Source: Streptococcus infantis (GTDB lineage Bacteria > Bacillota > Bacilli > Lactobacillales > Streptococcaceae). Taken from it: a stretch of 64,000 nucleotides of DNA. The position numbers were made by a program, and so were the translations under genes. The stretch lies in NCBI RefSeq assembly GCF_018499575.1, contig NZ_JAHDAP010000001.1, positions 186,001 to 250,000 on the forward strand, read 5' to 3'. Positions within the stretch are counted from its first letter, which is position 1. Every line of letters begins with the position of its first letter. This document shows positions 40,244 through 55,870 of the stretch, in pieces. The notes under the pieces are model-generated. The model was not told the origin of the DNA. It saw nothing but the letters and a program-made list of their open reading frames with translations, and searched no databases.

Positions 40244-40588
40244 GGGGTCGTTACGGATTCGACAGGCATTATGAGGCATATTTTGCAACTCGTGTGGCGA
40301 CGTAAACGCTCAGTTAAATATAACTGCAAAAAATAACACTTCTTACGCTCTAGCTGCCTAAAAACCAGCAGGCGTGACCTGATTCGGATTGCTCGTGTCT
40401 GATGACAGGTCTTATTATTAGCGAGATACGATCAAACTTTGTCTAGCAGTTTGGTAAGAGATTGATAGACTCGCAGTTCCTAGGCTTGAGTTATGTGTCG
40501 AGATGCTGTTAAATCAATACATAACCTATGGTTGTAGACAAATATGTTGGCAGGTGTTTGGACGTGGGTTCGACTCCCACCGGCTCCA
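40244..40588 (+). ncRNA. ssrA: tmRNA
   Basis: Transfer-messenger RNA that rescues stalled ribosomes and tags the peptide. The 5' GGGGTCGTTACGGATTCGAC and 3' GTGGGTTCGACTCCCACCGG form the tRNA-like domain; acceptor GGGGTCG pairs with CGGCTCC. The tag frame at 40326-40358 encodes AKNNTSYALAA and ends TAA. Pseudoknot segments lie between. CCA is not encoded. About 345 bases, normal length. Confidence 0.97.
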
Positions 40589-40610
40589 TTATTCTTTTGC
40601 ATTCCTTTCT

Positions 40611-40636
40611 AAAACGTTGTTTTTACAACGTTTTTC
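40611..40636 (+). terminator. Terminator of ssrA
   Basis: AAAACGTTGT pairs with ACAACGTTTT around a four-base T loop, then T-run. Another stem, AGGATACA/TGTATCCT, lies at 40664-40692. Confidence 0.88.
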
Positions 40637-40741
40637 ATTTTATTCTTTTGCAATAAAAGGATAAAAAAAGGATACAGCACTCCGTTGTATCCTAAACCTC
40701 TAATCAAGTCTTGAAATTTCTTAAGTTTTTATCATATTTTG

Positions 40742-40895
40742 TGTTATAATTAAGGTGCGTTAAGAAAATTGATGAAAAAAATAAAATGTTTTTCATGTGG
40801 TTTTCATTGTCTTAAGAGTTTAAAGTTTATCTTATCTTATTTTTCTGTAATAAAAAACATTGAAAAAGTCGGTTTAGAAAAAGAGGTAGTGAGAA
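40742..40895 (+). promoter_or_regulatory. mntH promoter and long AT-rich leader
   Basis: TG-T-TATAAT (40742-40750) is followed by a leader of about 139 bases. ATGAAAAA (40772-40779) can pair either with TTTTTCAT (40789-40796) or with the later TTTTCAT flanked by TTAAGA/TCTTAA. No yybP-ykoY manganese riboswitch core is seen. Regulation by this leader is only a suggestion. Confidence 0.5.
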
Positions 40896-42230
40896 ATGTC
40901 GTCTCATAAAAAAGTTTCACTTTCTGAAATCAATCAATCTATCGATACTCCTAATAACAATCATTTCTGGCAAAATTTAAAGGCCTTCTTGGGTCCTGGT
41001 GCCCTTGTGGCTGTAGGGTATATGGATCCAGGGAACTGGATAACCAGCGTAGTTGGTGGTGCATCCTATAAGTACAGTCTCTTGTTTGTTATCTTGATTT
41101 CGTCACTCATTGCTATGCAACTTCAGCAGATGGCAGGAAAACTGGGGATTGTTACCCAGATGGACCTAGCACAAGCAACGGCTCATCATTCACCCAAATG
41201 GCTTCGTTATAGCCTATGGGTGATTTTGGAATTGGCCTTGATGGCAACAGACTTAGCAGAAGTACTGGGATCTGCAATTGCCCTTAATCTTCTCTTTAAG
41301 ATTCCGATTATGATAGCCATTCTATTGACGGTTTTGGATGTCTTTCTTTTATTGCTCTTAATGAAATTTGGCTTTAAGAAGATAGAATCTATCGTGACAA
41401 CGCTGATTTTAACGATTTTGCTTATCTTTACTTATCTAGTAGCTTTATCACATCCAAGTCTCCAAGGAATCGCCGAAGGTTATTTACCAAATGCAACCTT
41501 ATTTGAGAGTCCTTTAGCAGGACATGAAAGTCAATTAACCTTGGCTCTTGGGATTGTAGGTGCGACAGTGATGCCCCATAACTTGTATTTACATTCTTCC
41601 TTGTCTCAGACTCGGAAAATCAATCACAAGGACAAGAATGATGTTCGTAAAGCAGTTCGTTTTATGACTTGGGACTCGAATCTTCAACTGTCTTTGGCCT
41701 TCATCGTTAACTCCCTTCTTTTAATCTTAGGGGCGGCCCTCTTTTTCGGACATGCATCCGAGATTTCTGCCTTTTCTCAAATGTATAACGCCCTGCAGGA
41801 TTCTACCATTGCAGGAGCTATAGCTAGCTCGACCTTATCAACCTTGTTTGCCTTAGCTTTATTAGCCAGTGGTCAAAATTCGACCATTACAGGTACCTTG
41901 ACGGGACAAATCGTCATGGAAGGCTTCTTACATATGAGATTGCCTCAGTGGTTTATTCGTTTAGCAACTCGCCTCTTTGCCTTGTTACCAGTCATAATCG
42001 TTGCTGTTTTATTCGGCCATCAGGAAAAAACCTTGGATCAGTTATTGGTTTATTCACAAGTCTTTCTTTCGATTGCTCTTCCATTTTCAATCTTCCCACT
42101 GATTTATCTAACTTCTAAGAAATCACTGATGGGAGAATTTACCAATGCCAAATGGAATACCATTCTTGGTTATATTATCTCCATTATCTTAACAATTCTC
42201 AATGTGAAATTGTTATTTGATATTTTCTAA
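40896..42230 (+). CDS. mntH: Nramp-family divalent metal transporter MntH
   Basis: Proton-coupled Mn2+/Fe2+ importer in the cytoplasmic membrane. The 444 residues have about eleven helices. The metal-site motif in helix 1 is MDPGNW (Asp, Asn) and helix 6 carries VMPHNLYLHS (Met, His). The N-terminal 30 residues are polar. AAAGAGGTAG precedes the ATG. Monocistronic with its own leader and a strong terminator. Confidence 0.94.
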   Translation: MSSHKKVSLSEINQSIDTPNNNHFWQNLKAFLGPGALVAVGYMDPGNWITSVVGGASYKYSLLFVILISSLIAMQLQQMAGKLGIVTQMDLAQATAHHSPKWLRYSLWVILELALMATDLAEVLGSAIALNLLFKIPIMIAILLTVLDVFLLLLLMKFGFKKIESIVTTLILTILLIFTYLVALSHPSLQGIAEGYLPNATLFESPLAGHESQLTLALGIVGATVMPHNLYLHSSLSQTRKINHKDKNDVRKAVRFMTWDSNLQLSLAFIVNSLLLILGAALFFGHASEISAFSQMYNALQDSTIAGAIASSTLSTLFALALLASGQNSTITGTLTGQIVMEGFLHMRLPQWFIRLATRLFALLPVIIVAVLFGHQEKTLDQLLVYSQVFLSIALPFSIFPLIYLTSKKSLMGEFTNAKWNTILGYIISIILTILNVKLLFDIF

Positions 42231-42270
42231 GAAATTCACCCGATTTATAAAACAAACATATAAGAAAAAA

Positions 42271-42301
42271 ATACCCAAAAATACTTGGGTATCTTTTTTT
42301 A
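42271..42301 (+). terminator. Terminator of mntH
   Basis: ATACCCAA pairs with TTGGGTAT, then T7. Confidence 0.9.
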
Positions 42302-42307
42302 TATAGA

Positions 42308-42395
42308 CGGAAGACATGGGATTCGAACCCACGCACGCTTTAACACGCCTACCGCGTTTCCAACACGGCCTCTTAAGCCTCTTGAGTAATCTTCC
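42308..42395 (-). tRNA. tRNA-Ser (anticodon GGA)
   Basis: An 88-base class II tRNA on the minus strand. Acceptor GGAAGAT pairs with GTCTTCC, the anticodon stem CCGTG/CGCGG closes TTGGAAA with anticodon GGA, there is a long variable arm, and the T arm is GTGGGTTCGAATCCCAT. CCA is not encoded. Confidence 0.95.
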
Positions 42396-42470
42396 AATAC
42401 TTACTAACCTAGTCTACCATAAAGCCTTATTGCTTGCAAATTTATTTGAAGGAAAAAGAAGAGTGATAGA

Positions 42471-42524
42471 AAATGAAAGAAAATGATAAAAAATGCTTGA
42501 CTTTGATTTTTTTTATGATAGAAT
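42471..42524 (+). promoter_or_regulatory. fruRKA promoter with 10-bp phased repeats
   Basis: TTGACT (42497-42502), 16 bases, TAGAAT (42519-42524). Just upstream, AAATGA occurs at 42471 and 42481 and AAATGC at 42491, spaced exactly 10 bases. DeoR-family repressors commonly bind such phased direct repeats, so this is a candidate FruR site; an UP element is the alternative. Confidence 0.6.
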
Positions 42525-42556
42525 AAATCATGTAATCGTTCACAGGAGGTGAAATA

Positions 42557-43297
42557 ATGCTAAAAAGTGAAAGAAAAAAGTTCATTTTAGAAGAATTGAA
42601 ACAGCATAAAATCGTCTCGCTTGAGAAATTAGTAGGATTGCTAGATACTTCGGAATCAACGGTTAGACGTGATTTAGATGAATTGGAATCTGAAAATAAA
42701 CTTCGTCGAGTTCATGGAGGAGCAGAGTTGCCTCATTACTTGCAAGAAGAAGAAACCATTCAAGAAAAATCTGTCAAAAACCTTCAAGAGAAAAAGTTAA
42801 TTGCGCAAAAAGCAGCTTCTCTCATCAAAGAAAAAGATGTTATCTTTGTGGATGCAGGAAGTACGACAGCCTTTCTCATTATGGAATTGGAGCGAAAAGA
42901 CATTACTGTAGTAACCAACTCCATTCACCATGCGGTACAATTAGTGGATAAGCAAATCCCAACAGTCATTATTGGTGGTGGCGTAAAGATGACAACGGAT
43001 GCCAGTATCGGAGGGGTGGCTCTTAACCAAATTAACCAATTACACTTTGATCGTGCCTTTATCGGAATGAACGGTGTAGACGAAGGTTATTATACAACTC
43101 CAGACATGGAGGAAGGAGCGGTTAAGCGTGCTATCTTAGAAAATGCCAAACAAACCTATGTCTTGGCGGATTCATCTAAGATTGGCCAGTCTAGTTTTGC
43201 TAAGGTTGCCCCTCTAAAACGAGCTATCGTCATTACTAGCAAGGGTCATGAGCTCTTGCCAGCTATCAAAGAAAAAACGGAGGTAATAGAAGTATGA
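42557..43297 (+). CDS. fruR: DeoR-family fructose operon repressor
   Basis: Transcription regulator of 246 residues. The N-terminal winged helix-turn-helix (KKFILEELKQHKIVSLEKLV, STVRRDLDELE, RRVHGGAEL) is followed by a DeoR sensor domain with FVDAGSTTAFL and the phosphosugar-binding region DSSKIGQSSFAKV; the effector is probably fructose 1-phosphate. AGGAGGTGA lies before the ATG. The stop overlaps fruK by four bases (ATGA), so the operon is autogenously controlled. Confidence 0.93.
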   Translation: MLKSERKKFILEELKQHKIVSLEKLVGLLDTSESTVRRDLDELESENKLRRVHGGAELPHYLQEEETIQEKSVKNLQEKKLIAQKAASLIKEKDVIFVDAGSTTAFLIMELERKDITVVTNSIHHAVQLVDKQIPTVIIGGGVKMTTDASIGGVALNQINQLHFDRAFIGMNGVDEGYYTTPDMEEGAVKRAILENAKQTYVLADSSKIGQSSFAKVAPLKRAIVITSKGHELLPAIKEKTEVIEV

Positions 43298-44205
43298 TTT
43301 ATACAGTCACACTCAATCCATCTATTGACTACATTGTCCGTTTGGATAAAGTAGAAGTTGGTAGTGTTAATCGTATGGATAGTGATGATAAGTTTGCTGG
43401 TGGTAAGGGAATCAATGTCAGTCGCGTCTTGAAACGTCTAGATATTCCAAATACAGCGACTGGATTTATCGGAGGCTTTACAGGTAAATTTATCACAGAT
43501 ACTTTAGCTGAGGAGCAAATTGAAACGCGATTTGTGCAAGTTGCAGAAGATACGCGTATCAACGTTAAAATCAAAGCAGACCAAGAAACCGAAATCAATG
43601 GGACTGGTCCTACTGTTGAAGCAGATCAACTGGAGGAGTTGAAAGCTATCCTTTCAAGTCTAACAGCAGAGGATACAGTTGTATTTGCGGGATCGAGTGC
43701 TAAAAACTTAGGCAATGTTATTTATAAGGATTTGATTGCCTTGACCCGTCGGACAGGCGCACAAGTTGTGTGTGATTTTGAAGGTCAGACCTTGATTGAT
43801 AGTTTGGATTATCAACCACTTTTGGTCAAACCAAATAATCATGAACTGGGAGCTATCTTTGGAGTCAAGCTTGAAAGCCTTGATGAAATAGAGAAATACG
43901 CTCGAGAACTGCTGGCTAAAGGTGCTCAAAATGTTATCATCTCCATGGCTGGTGATGGTGCCCTTCTGGTAACATCAGAGGGAGCCTACTTTGCTAAACC
44001 AATCAAGGGAACAGTGAAAAACTCAGTGGGAGCTGGTGACTCAATGGTTGCTGGATTTACTGGTGAGTTTGTAAAATCAAAAGACGCAGTAGAAGCCTTC
44101 AAATGGGGTGTGGCTTGTGGAACAGCAACTACCTTCTCTGATGACTTGGCGACTGCAGCATTTATTAAAGAAACTTATGAAAAAGTTGAGGTAGAAAAAA
44201 GATGA
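43294..44205 (+). CDS. fruK: 1-phosphofructokinase
   Basis: PfkB-family kinase (303 residues) that turns fructose 1-phosphate from the PTS into fructose 1,6-bisphosphate. GGKGINVSRVLKRL near the N-terminus binds sugar, and NSVGAGDSMVAGF holds the anion hole and catalytic Asp. Four-base overlaps with fruR and fruA indicate coupled translation. Confidence 0.95.
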   Translation: MIYTVTLNPSIDYIVRLDKVEVGSVNRMDSDDKFAGGKGINVSRVLKRLDIPNTATGFIGGFTGKFITDTLAEEQIETRFVQVAEDTRINVKIKADQETEINGTGPTVEADQLEELKAILSSLTAEDTVVFAGSSAKNLGNVIYKDLIALTRRTGAQVVCDFEGQTLIDSLDYQPLLVKPNNHELGAIFGVKLESLDEIEKYARELLAKGAQNVIISMAGDGALLVTSEGAYFAKPIKGTVKNSVGAGDSMVAGFTGEFVKSKDAVEAFKWGVACGTATTFSDDLATAAFIKETYEKVEVEKR

Positions 44206-46157
44206 AAATTCAAGATTTATTGAGAAAAGATGTCATGTTGCTCGATTTACAAGCAACTGAAAAAACAGCAGCTATCGAAGAAATGATTCAAAGCCTAGTA
44301 GAGCATGGCTATGTGACAGATTTTGAAACCTTTAAAGAAGGAATCTTAGCGCGTGAAGCTTTGACTTCTACAGGTTTGGGTGACGGTATCGCAATGCCTC
44401 ACAGCAAAAATGCTGCTGTAAAAGAAGCAACTGTTCTCTTTGCTAAGTCAAACAAGGGTGTTGACTACGAAAGTTTAGACGGGCAACCAACAGACCTCTT
44501 CTTTATGATTGCTGCTCCAGAAGGTGCTAATGACACTCACTTAGCAGCCTTGGCAGAATTGTCTCAATACTTGATGAAAGACGGCTTTGCTGATAAACTT
44601 CGTCAAGTAACATCTGCTGACCAAGTTATTGAACTCTTTGACCAAGCTTCAGAAAAAGCTGAGGAAGCCACTCAAGCTCCTGCAAATGACTCTGATGACT
44701 TCATCGTAGCAGTTACAGCTTGTACAACAGGAATTGCCCACACATACATGGCCCAAGAAGCTCTTCAAAAAGTGGCTGCAGAAATGGGTGTTGGTATCAA
44801 GGTTGAAACCAATGGTGCTAGCGGTGTTGGTAACAAATTAACAGCAGAAGATATTCGTAAAGCTAAAGCTGTTATCATCGCTGCAGATAAAGCGGTTGAA
44901 ATGGATCGTTTTGATGGCAAACCATTGGTGAATCGTCCAGTAGCAGACGGTATCCGTAAGACAGAAGAGTTGATCAACTTGGCTCTTTCTGGTAATGCTG
45001 AAGTCTACCGTGCTGCTAACGGAGCGCAAGCTTCAACAGCATCTAATGAAAAACAAAGTCTCGGTGGTGCCTTCTACAAACACTTGATGAGTGGTGTATC
45101 ACAAATGTTGCCATTCGTTATCGGTGGAGGTATCATGATTGCCCTCGCCTTCTTGATTGATGGGGCTTTGGGTGTGCCTAATGAAAGCCTTGGAAATCTT
45201 GGTTCTTACCATGAACTCGCTTCTATGTTCATGAAAATCGGTGGTTCTGCCTTTGGTTTGATGCTTCCAGTTTTTGCAGGATATGTTGCTTACTCAATCG
45301 CTGAAAAACCAGGTTTGGTAGCCGGTTTCGTAGCTGGTGCTATCGCTAAAGAAGGTTATGCTTTTGGTAAAATCCCTTACGCACAAGGTGGCGAAGCAAC
45401 TTCAGCCCTTGCAGGGGTATCATCAGGTTTCCTTGGAGCTCTTGTTGGTGGATTTATCGCTGGTGCCTTGGTGCTCTTGGTTAAGAAATACGTTAAGGTT
45501 CCTCGCTCACTTGAAGGTGCAAAATCAATCCTTCTCTTGCCACTACTTGGAACAATCTTGACAGGATTTGTCATGCTAGCCGTTAATATCCCAATGGCAG
45601 CAATCAACACTGGTATGAACAACTTCCTTGGTGGTCTTGAAGGTGGATCAGCTGTCCTTCTAGGTATTGTCCTTGGAGGAATGATGGCTGTCGATATGGG
45701 TGGTCCTGTCAATAAAGCAGCTTACGTCTTTGGTACTGGTACTCTTGCAGCGACAGTGTCAACAGGAGGCTCAGTAGCGATGGCAGCGGTTATGGCTGGA
45801 GGAATGGTTCCACCGCTTGCCATCTTTGTCGCAACTCTCCTCTTCAAGAATAAATTCACCAAAGAAGAACGTAACTCTGGTTTGACAAATATCGTTATGG
45901 GATTGTCATTCATCACTGAGGGTGCGATTCCGTTTGGTGCAGCTGATCCAGCTCGTGCTATCCCAAGCTTTATCCTTGGTTCTGCTGTAGCAGGAGGACT
46001 TGTTGGTCTTGCCGGTATCAAACTTATGGCACCACACGGAGGAATCTTCGTTATCGCCCTTACTTCAAACGCCCTTCTTTATCTTGTCTCTGTCTTGGTG
46101 GGAGCGCTTGTCAGTGGTGTTGTTTACGGTTACCTTCGTAAACCATCAGAAAAATAA
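44202..46157 (+). CDS. fruA: PTS fructose transporter subunit IIABC
   Basis: Single-chain fructose permease (651 residues). IIA (1-150) has phospho-His67 in AMPHSKN. IIB (about 165-265) has phospho-Cys174 in TACTTGIAHT. IIC (about 285-650) has nine or so membrane helices (VGGFIAGALVLLV, VDMGGPVNKAAY, FITEGAIPFGAADP). Uptake yields fructose 1-phosphate for FruK. A terminator follows. Confidence 0.96.
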   Translation: MKIQDLLRKDVMLLDLQATEKTAAIEEMIQSLVEHGYVTDFETFKEGILAREALTSTGLGDGIAMPHSKNAAVKEATVLFAKSNKGVDYESLDGQPTDLFFMIAAPEGANDTHLAALAELSQYLMKDGFADKLRQVTSADQVIELFDQASEKAEEATQAPANDSDDFIVAVTACTTGIAHTYMAQEALQKVAAEMGVGIKVETNGASGVGNKLTAEDIRKAKAVIIAADKAVEMDRFDGKPLVNRPVADGIRKTEELINLALSGNAEVYRAANGAQASTASNEKQSLGGAFYKHLMSGVSQMLPFVIGGGIMIALAFLIDGALGVPNESLGNLGSYHELASMFMKIGGSAFGLMLPVFAGYVAYSIAEKPGLVAGFVAGAIAKEGYAFGKIPYAQGGEATSALAGVSSGFLGALVGGFIAGALVLLVKKYVKVPRSLEGAKSILLLPLLGTILTGFVMLAVNIPMAAINTGMNNFLGGLEGGSAVLLGIVLGGMMAVDMGGPVNKAAYVFGTGTLAATVSTGGSVAMAAVMAGGMVPPLAIFVATLLFKNKFTKEERNSGLTNIVMGLSFITEGAIPFGAADPARAIPSFILGSAVAGGLVGLAGIKLMAPHGGIFVIALTSNALLYLVSVLVGALVSGVVYGYLRKPSEK

Positions 46158-46171
46158 TCACAAACACATTC

Positions 46172-46207
46172 AAATGACTGAACACGAAAGTGGGCAGTCA
46201 TTTTTTT
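46172..46207 (+). terminator. Terminator of fruRKA
   Basis: AAATGACTG pairs with CAGTCATTT, then T-run. Confidence 0.88.
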
Positions 46208-46232
46208 AACCCCTCGAAAAGTTCATGAAATA

Positions 46233-46241
46233 TGTTATAAT
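46233..46241 (+). promoter_or_regulatory. Extended -10 before ftsK, leaderless
   Basis: TG-T-TATAAT with six bases to ATG 46248 and a TTGAAA-like TCGAAA at 46214. No ribosome site precedes the ATG. Confidence 0.7.
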
Positions 46242-46247
46242 AGAAGA

Positions 46248-48578
46248 ATGGCAAACAAGAATACAACTAAAACAAGACGCAGACCGTCGAAAGCAGAATT
46301 GGAAAGAAAACAAGCGATTCAACGAATGTTGATTTCCTTAGCTTTGGCTATCTGTTTAATTTTTGCTGCCCTTAAATGGGGAGCTGTAGGAATCACCGTT
46401 TACAACCTAATCCGCTTACTTGTGGGGAGTTTAGCTTATCTAGCTATTTTCTCTCTCTTGATCTATCTCTTCTTTTTCAAATGGATTCATAAACAAGAAG
46501 GATTGCTAGCAGGTTTCTTTTTCATTTTTACAGGCTTACTTCTAATCTTTCAAGCTTATCTTGTCTGGAAATTTAGCATGGCAAACGCTGTTTTCCAAGG
46601 AACGGTCGGACAAATTTTTAAAGATTTAACCAGTTTTCAAGTGACCAACTTTGCTGGTGGAGGTGTGATTGGGAGTGGACTCTACATTCCGATAGCCTTT
46701 TTGTTCTCAAATATTGGGACCTACTTTATCGGAACTATCCTTATCCTAATCGGAGCTCTTTTAATAAGTCCATGGTCTATCTATGATATCGCCGATTTTC
46801 TGTCAGCTCGATTTGCTATCTGGATGGAACGCCACGAACAGAAAAAACAAGAGCGTTTTATCAAGCGTGAAGAAGAAAAGGCACGAAGAGAAGCTGAAGA
46901 GCAAGCAAGACTTGAGAAAGAGAGAGAAGAGCAGGCATTGCTTGATATGCCTCCTGTAGATATGGAAACAGGAGAAATTTTGTCAGACGAACCAATACAA
47001 GAATTTCCTCCACTACCAGAGGAAGAATGGGTAGAGCCTGAGATTATTCTCCCTCAAGCCGATTTTGAATATCCTGAGGAAGATCACTATCCGATGGAAG
47101 AAGATTTCCCAGAAGATGATGACGAAGATGTTGAAGTAGACTTTTCTGCTAAAAAGGCCTTGGAGTATAAGCTCCCAAGCTTGCAACTCTTTGCACCTGA
47201 TAAACCAAAAGATCAGTCTAAAGAAAAGAAAATTGTTCGAGAGAATATCAAAATTTTGGAAGAAACATTTGCAAGTTTTGGTATCAAGGTAACGGTTGAA
47301 CGTGCGGAAATCGGCCCATCAGTAACCAAGTATGAGGTTAAACCAGCAGTTGGTGTTCGTGTCAATCGGATTTCCAATCTAGCAGACGACTTAGCTCTGG
47401 CCTTGGCTGCTAAGGATGTCCGTATTGAAGCACCGATTCCTGGAAAATCCTTGGTTGGGATTGAAGTTCCTAACTCGGAAATTGCAACTGTATCCTTCCG
47501 TGAGCTTTGGGAACAATCTCAAACAAAACCTGAAAATCTTTTAGAAATTCCTCTTGGGAAAGCAGTCAATGGTACGGCTCGTAGTTTTGATTTGGCAAAA
47601 ATGCCTCACTTGCTAGTGGCCGGTTCTACAGGTTCTGGTAAATCGGTTGCAGTTAATGGGATTATCGCAAGTATTTTGATGAAGGCTCGCCCAGACCAAG
47701 TCAAGTTTATGATGGTAGATCCTAAGATGGTCGAGTTATCAGTTTACAATGATATCCCTCATCTCTTGATTCCAGTTGTAACCAATCCTCGCAAGGCAAG
47801 TAAGGCCCTTCAAAAAGTCGTAGATGAAATGGAAAACCGCTACGAACTCTTTGCCAAAGTCGGAGTTCGGAATATTGCTGGTTTCAATGCTAAAGTTGAG
47901 GAATTCAATGCTCAGTCTGAATACAAGCAAGTACCGCTACCTTTAATCGTCGTGATTGTGGACGAGTTGGCAGATTTGATGATGGTTGCCAGCAAGGAAG
48001 TAGAAGATGCCATTATCCGACTCGGACAAAAGGCGCGTGCAGCTGGTATTCACATGATTCTTGCAACCCAGCGTCCTTCAGTAGATGTTATCTCTGGTTT
48101 GATTAAGGCAAATGTGCCGTCACGTGTAGCATTCGCTGTTTCTTCAGGAACGGATTCACGTACGATTTTGGATGAGAATGGTGCTGAGAAATTGCTTGGT
48201 CGAGGGGATATGCTCTTTAAACCAATTGACGAAAACCATCCTGTTCGCTTGCAAGGTTCCTTTATCTCAGATGATGATGTGGAACGCATCGTAAACTTCA
48301 TTAAGGCGCAAGCTGATGCGGATTATGATGAAAGCTTTGACCCAGGAGAAGTGTCTGAAACAGAAGGAGACTTTAGCTCAGGGGATGATGGAGGGGATCC
48401 GCTTTTCGAAGAAGCCAAGGCTCTTGTCATCGAAACTCAAAAAGCCAGCGCATCCATGATTCAACGCCGTCTTTCGGTTGGTTTTAACCGAGCAACTCGA
48501 TTGATGGAAGAATTAGAAATGGCTGGTGTTATCGGCCCAGCTGAAGGAACAAAACCTCGTAAAGTCTTACAACAATAA
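46248..48578 (+). CDS. ftsK: DNA translocase FtsK/SpoIIIE
   Basis: Septum-located motor that pumps chromosome ends at division. The 776 residues have four N-terminal membrane helices (about 25-170), a charged Glu/Pro-rich linker (190-320), the alpha/beta motor with Walker [15 protein letters not shown] and Walker [13 protein letters not shown], and the C-terminal gamma winged helix ([25 protein letters not shown], split here by eye) that reads KOPS-like sites. Length fits streptococcal FtsK. The start has no Shine-Dalgarno, matching the leaderless promoter. Confidence 0.94.
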   Translation: MANKNTTKTRRRPSKAELERKQAIQRMLISLALAICLIFAALKWGAVGITVYNLIRLLVGSLAYLAIFSLLIYLFFFKWIHKQEGLLAGFFFIFTGLLLIFQAYLVWKFSMANAVFQGTVGQIFKDLTSFQVTNFAGGGVIGSGLYIPIAFLFSNIGTYFIGTILILIGALLISPWSIYDIADFLSARFAIWMERHEQKKQERFIKREEEKARREAEEQARLEKEREEQALLDMPPVDMETGEILSDEPIQEFPPLPEEEWVEPEIILPQADFEYPEEDHYPMEEDFPEDDDEDVEVDFSAKKALEYKLPSLQLFAPDKPKDQSKEKKIVRENIKILEETFASFGIKVTVERAEIGPSVTKYEVKPAVGVRVNRISNLADDLALALAAKDVRIEAPIPGKSLVGIEVPNSEIATVSFRELWEQSQTKPENLLEIPLGKAVNGTARSFDLAKMPHLLVAGSTGSGKSVAVNGIIASILMKARPDQVKFMMVDPKMVELSVYNDIPHLLIPVVTNPRKASKALQKVVDEMENRYELFAKVGVRNIAGFNAKVEEFNAQSEYKQVPLPLIVVIVDELADLMMVASKEVEDAIIRLGQKARAAGIHMILATQRPSVDVISGLIKANVPSRVAFAVSSGTDSRTILDENGAEKLLGRGDMLFKPIDENHPVRLQGSFISDDDVERIVNFIKAQADADYDESFDPGEVSETEGDFSSGDDGGDPLFEEAKALVIETQKASASMIQRRLSVGFNRATRLMEELEMAGVIGPAEGTKPRKVLQQ

Positions 48579-48606
48579 ATTGTTTGAAAATAGAATAAAA
48601 ATTCAA

Positions 48607-48668
48607 GAAATCACCTTTAGGAAATTTGGGGAATCTACTCTAATTTTTCGAAGGTGGTTTCTTTCTTT
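48607..48668 (+). terminator. Probable terminator of ftsK
   Basis: GAAATCACCTT pairs with AAGGTGGTTTC over a 33-base loop, then CTTTCTTT; a less compact terminator than the others. Confidence 0.6.
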
Positions 48669-48770
48669 ATACCTATGATTATAAGTATTTTTGTTCTAAA
48701 AAGACTTTCAGGTTGGTCCAATCTTTAGATTTTACTTTTACTAATTTTAACTAATAAAGTATTGATTTTT

Positions 48771-48803
48771 AAACTGGTTTTTGATATATTAAACTGGTAT
48801 AAG
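48771..48803 (+). promoter_or_regulatory. Promoter region of the GH101 gene with AAACTGGT repeats
   Basis: TG-G-TATAAG (48795-48803) is the best -10. AAACTGGT occurs at 48771 and 48791, spaced 20 bases (two helical turns); one copy covers the -35 zone and the other the extended -10. This suggests an operator for a regulator other than CcpA. The rest of the 329-base gap is AT-rich with no gene. Confidence 0.55.
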
Positions 48804-48865
48804 AAATATTTAAATGTTTAAAAAATAAGCGAAAAGAATAAAGGGGGTTATTTTTTTAAGGGTAA

Positions 48866-48880
48866 ATGCAAACGCTTACT
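48866..48880 (+). promoter_or_regulatory. cre box (CcpA site) of the GH101 gene
   Basis: ATGCAAACGCTTACT matches the catabolite-responsive element consensus WTGNAANCGNWNNCW. It lies downstream of the predicted start, so CcpA would act as a roadblock. GCTTA/TAAGC here also forms a small RNA stem before AAAGGA (48891), which is 11 bases from the ATG. Confidence 0.8.
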
Positions 48881-48886
48881 TTTTAA

Positions 48887-55717
<6,831 letters not shown>

Positions 55718-55719
55718 AA

Positions 55720-55725
55720 TATAAT
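55720..55725 (+). promoter_or_regulatory. Possible -10 between the two glycosidase genes
   Basis: TATAAT three bases after the GH101 stop, with no good -35. If used, the leader of the second gene would contain the hairpin at 55789-55816 as an attenuator. Confidence 0.35.
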
Positions 55726-55788
55726 AGAGTTTTATACTATGAAAACTCAAACTCCTAGCTTATTGTAATGGAGAAAAACAAACACCTA

Positions 55789-55816
55789 GAGAGGACCTCT
55801 TGGTCCTCCCTTTTTA
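55789..55816 (+). terminator. Terminator or attenuator between glycosidase genes
   Basis: GAGGACC, loop TCTT, GGTCCTC, C, T5. It ends the GH101 transcript or conditionally stops transcription entering the next gene, whose cre box begins nine bases later. Confidence 0.8.
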
Positions 55817-55824
55817 AAAGGGAA

Positions 55825-55839
55825 ATGATAACGCTTACC
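55825..55839 (+). promoter_or_regulatory. cre box of the GH20-GH84 gene
   Basis: ATGATAACGCTTACC fits the cre consensus. CGCTTA/TAAGCG makes a 6-bp stem over it, and AAAGGA (55855) lies 10 bases before the ATG. The whole 60-base leader resembles that of the GH101 gene. Confidence 0.78.
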
Positions 55840-55870
55840 CAATTTAAGCGTGGGAAAGGAAATAAAGAAA

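Noticed and set aside
45377-46021. Two minus-strand frames inside fruA
   Set aside because: Shadows caused by Gly/Ala-rich membrane coding; the plus-strand protein is complete and conserved.
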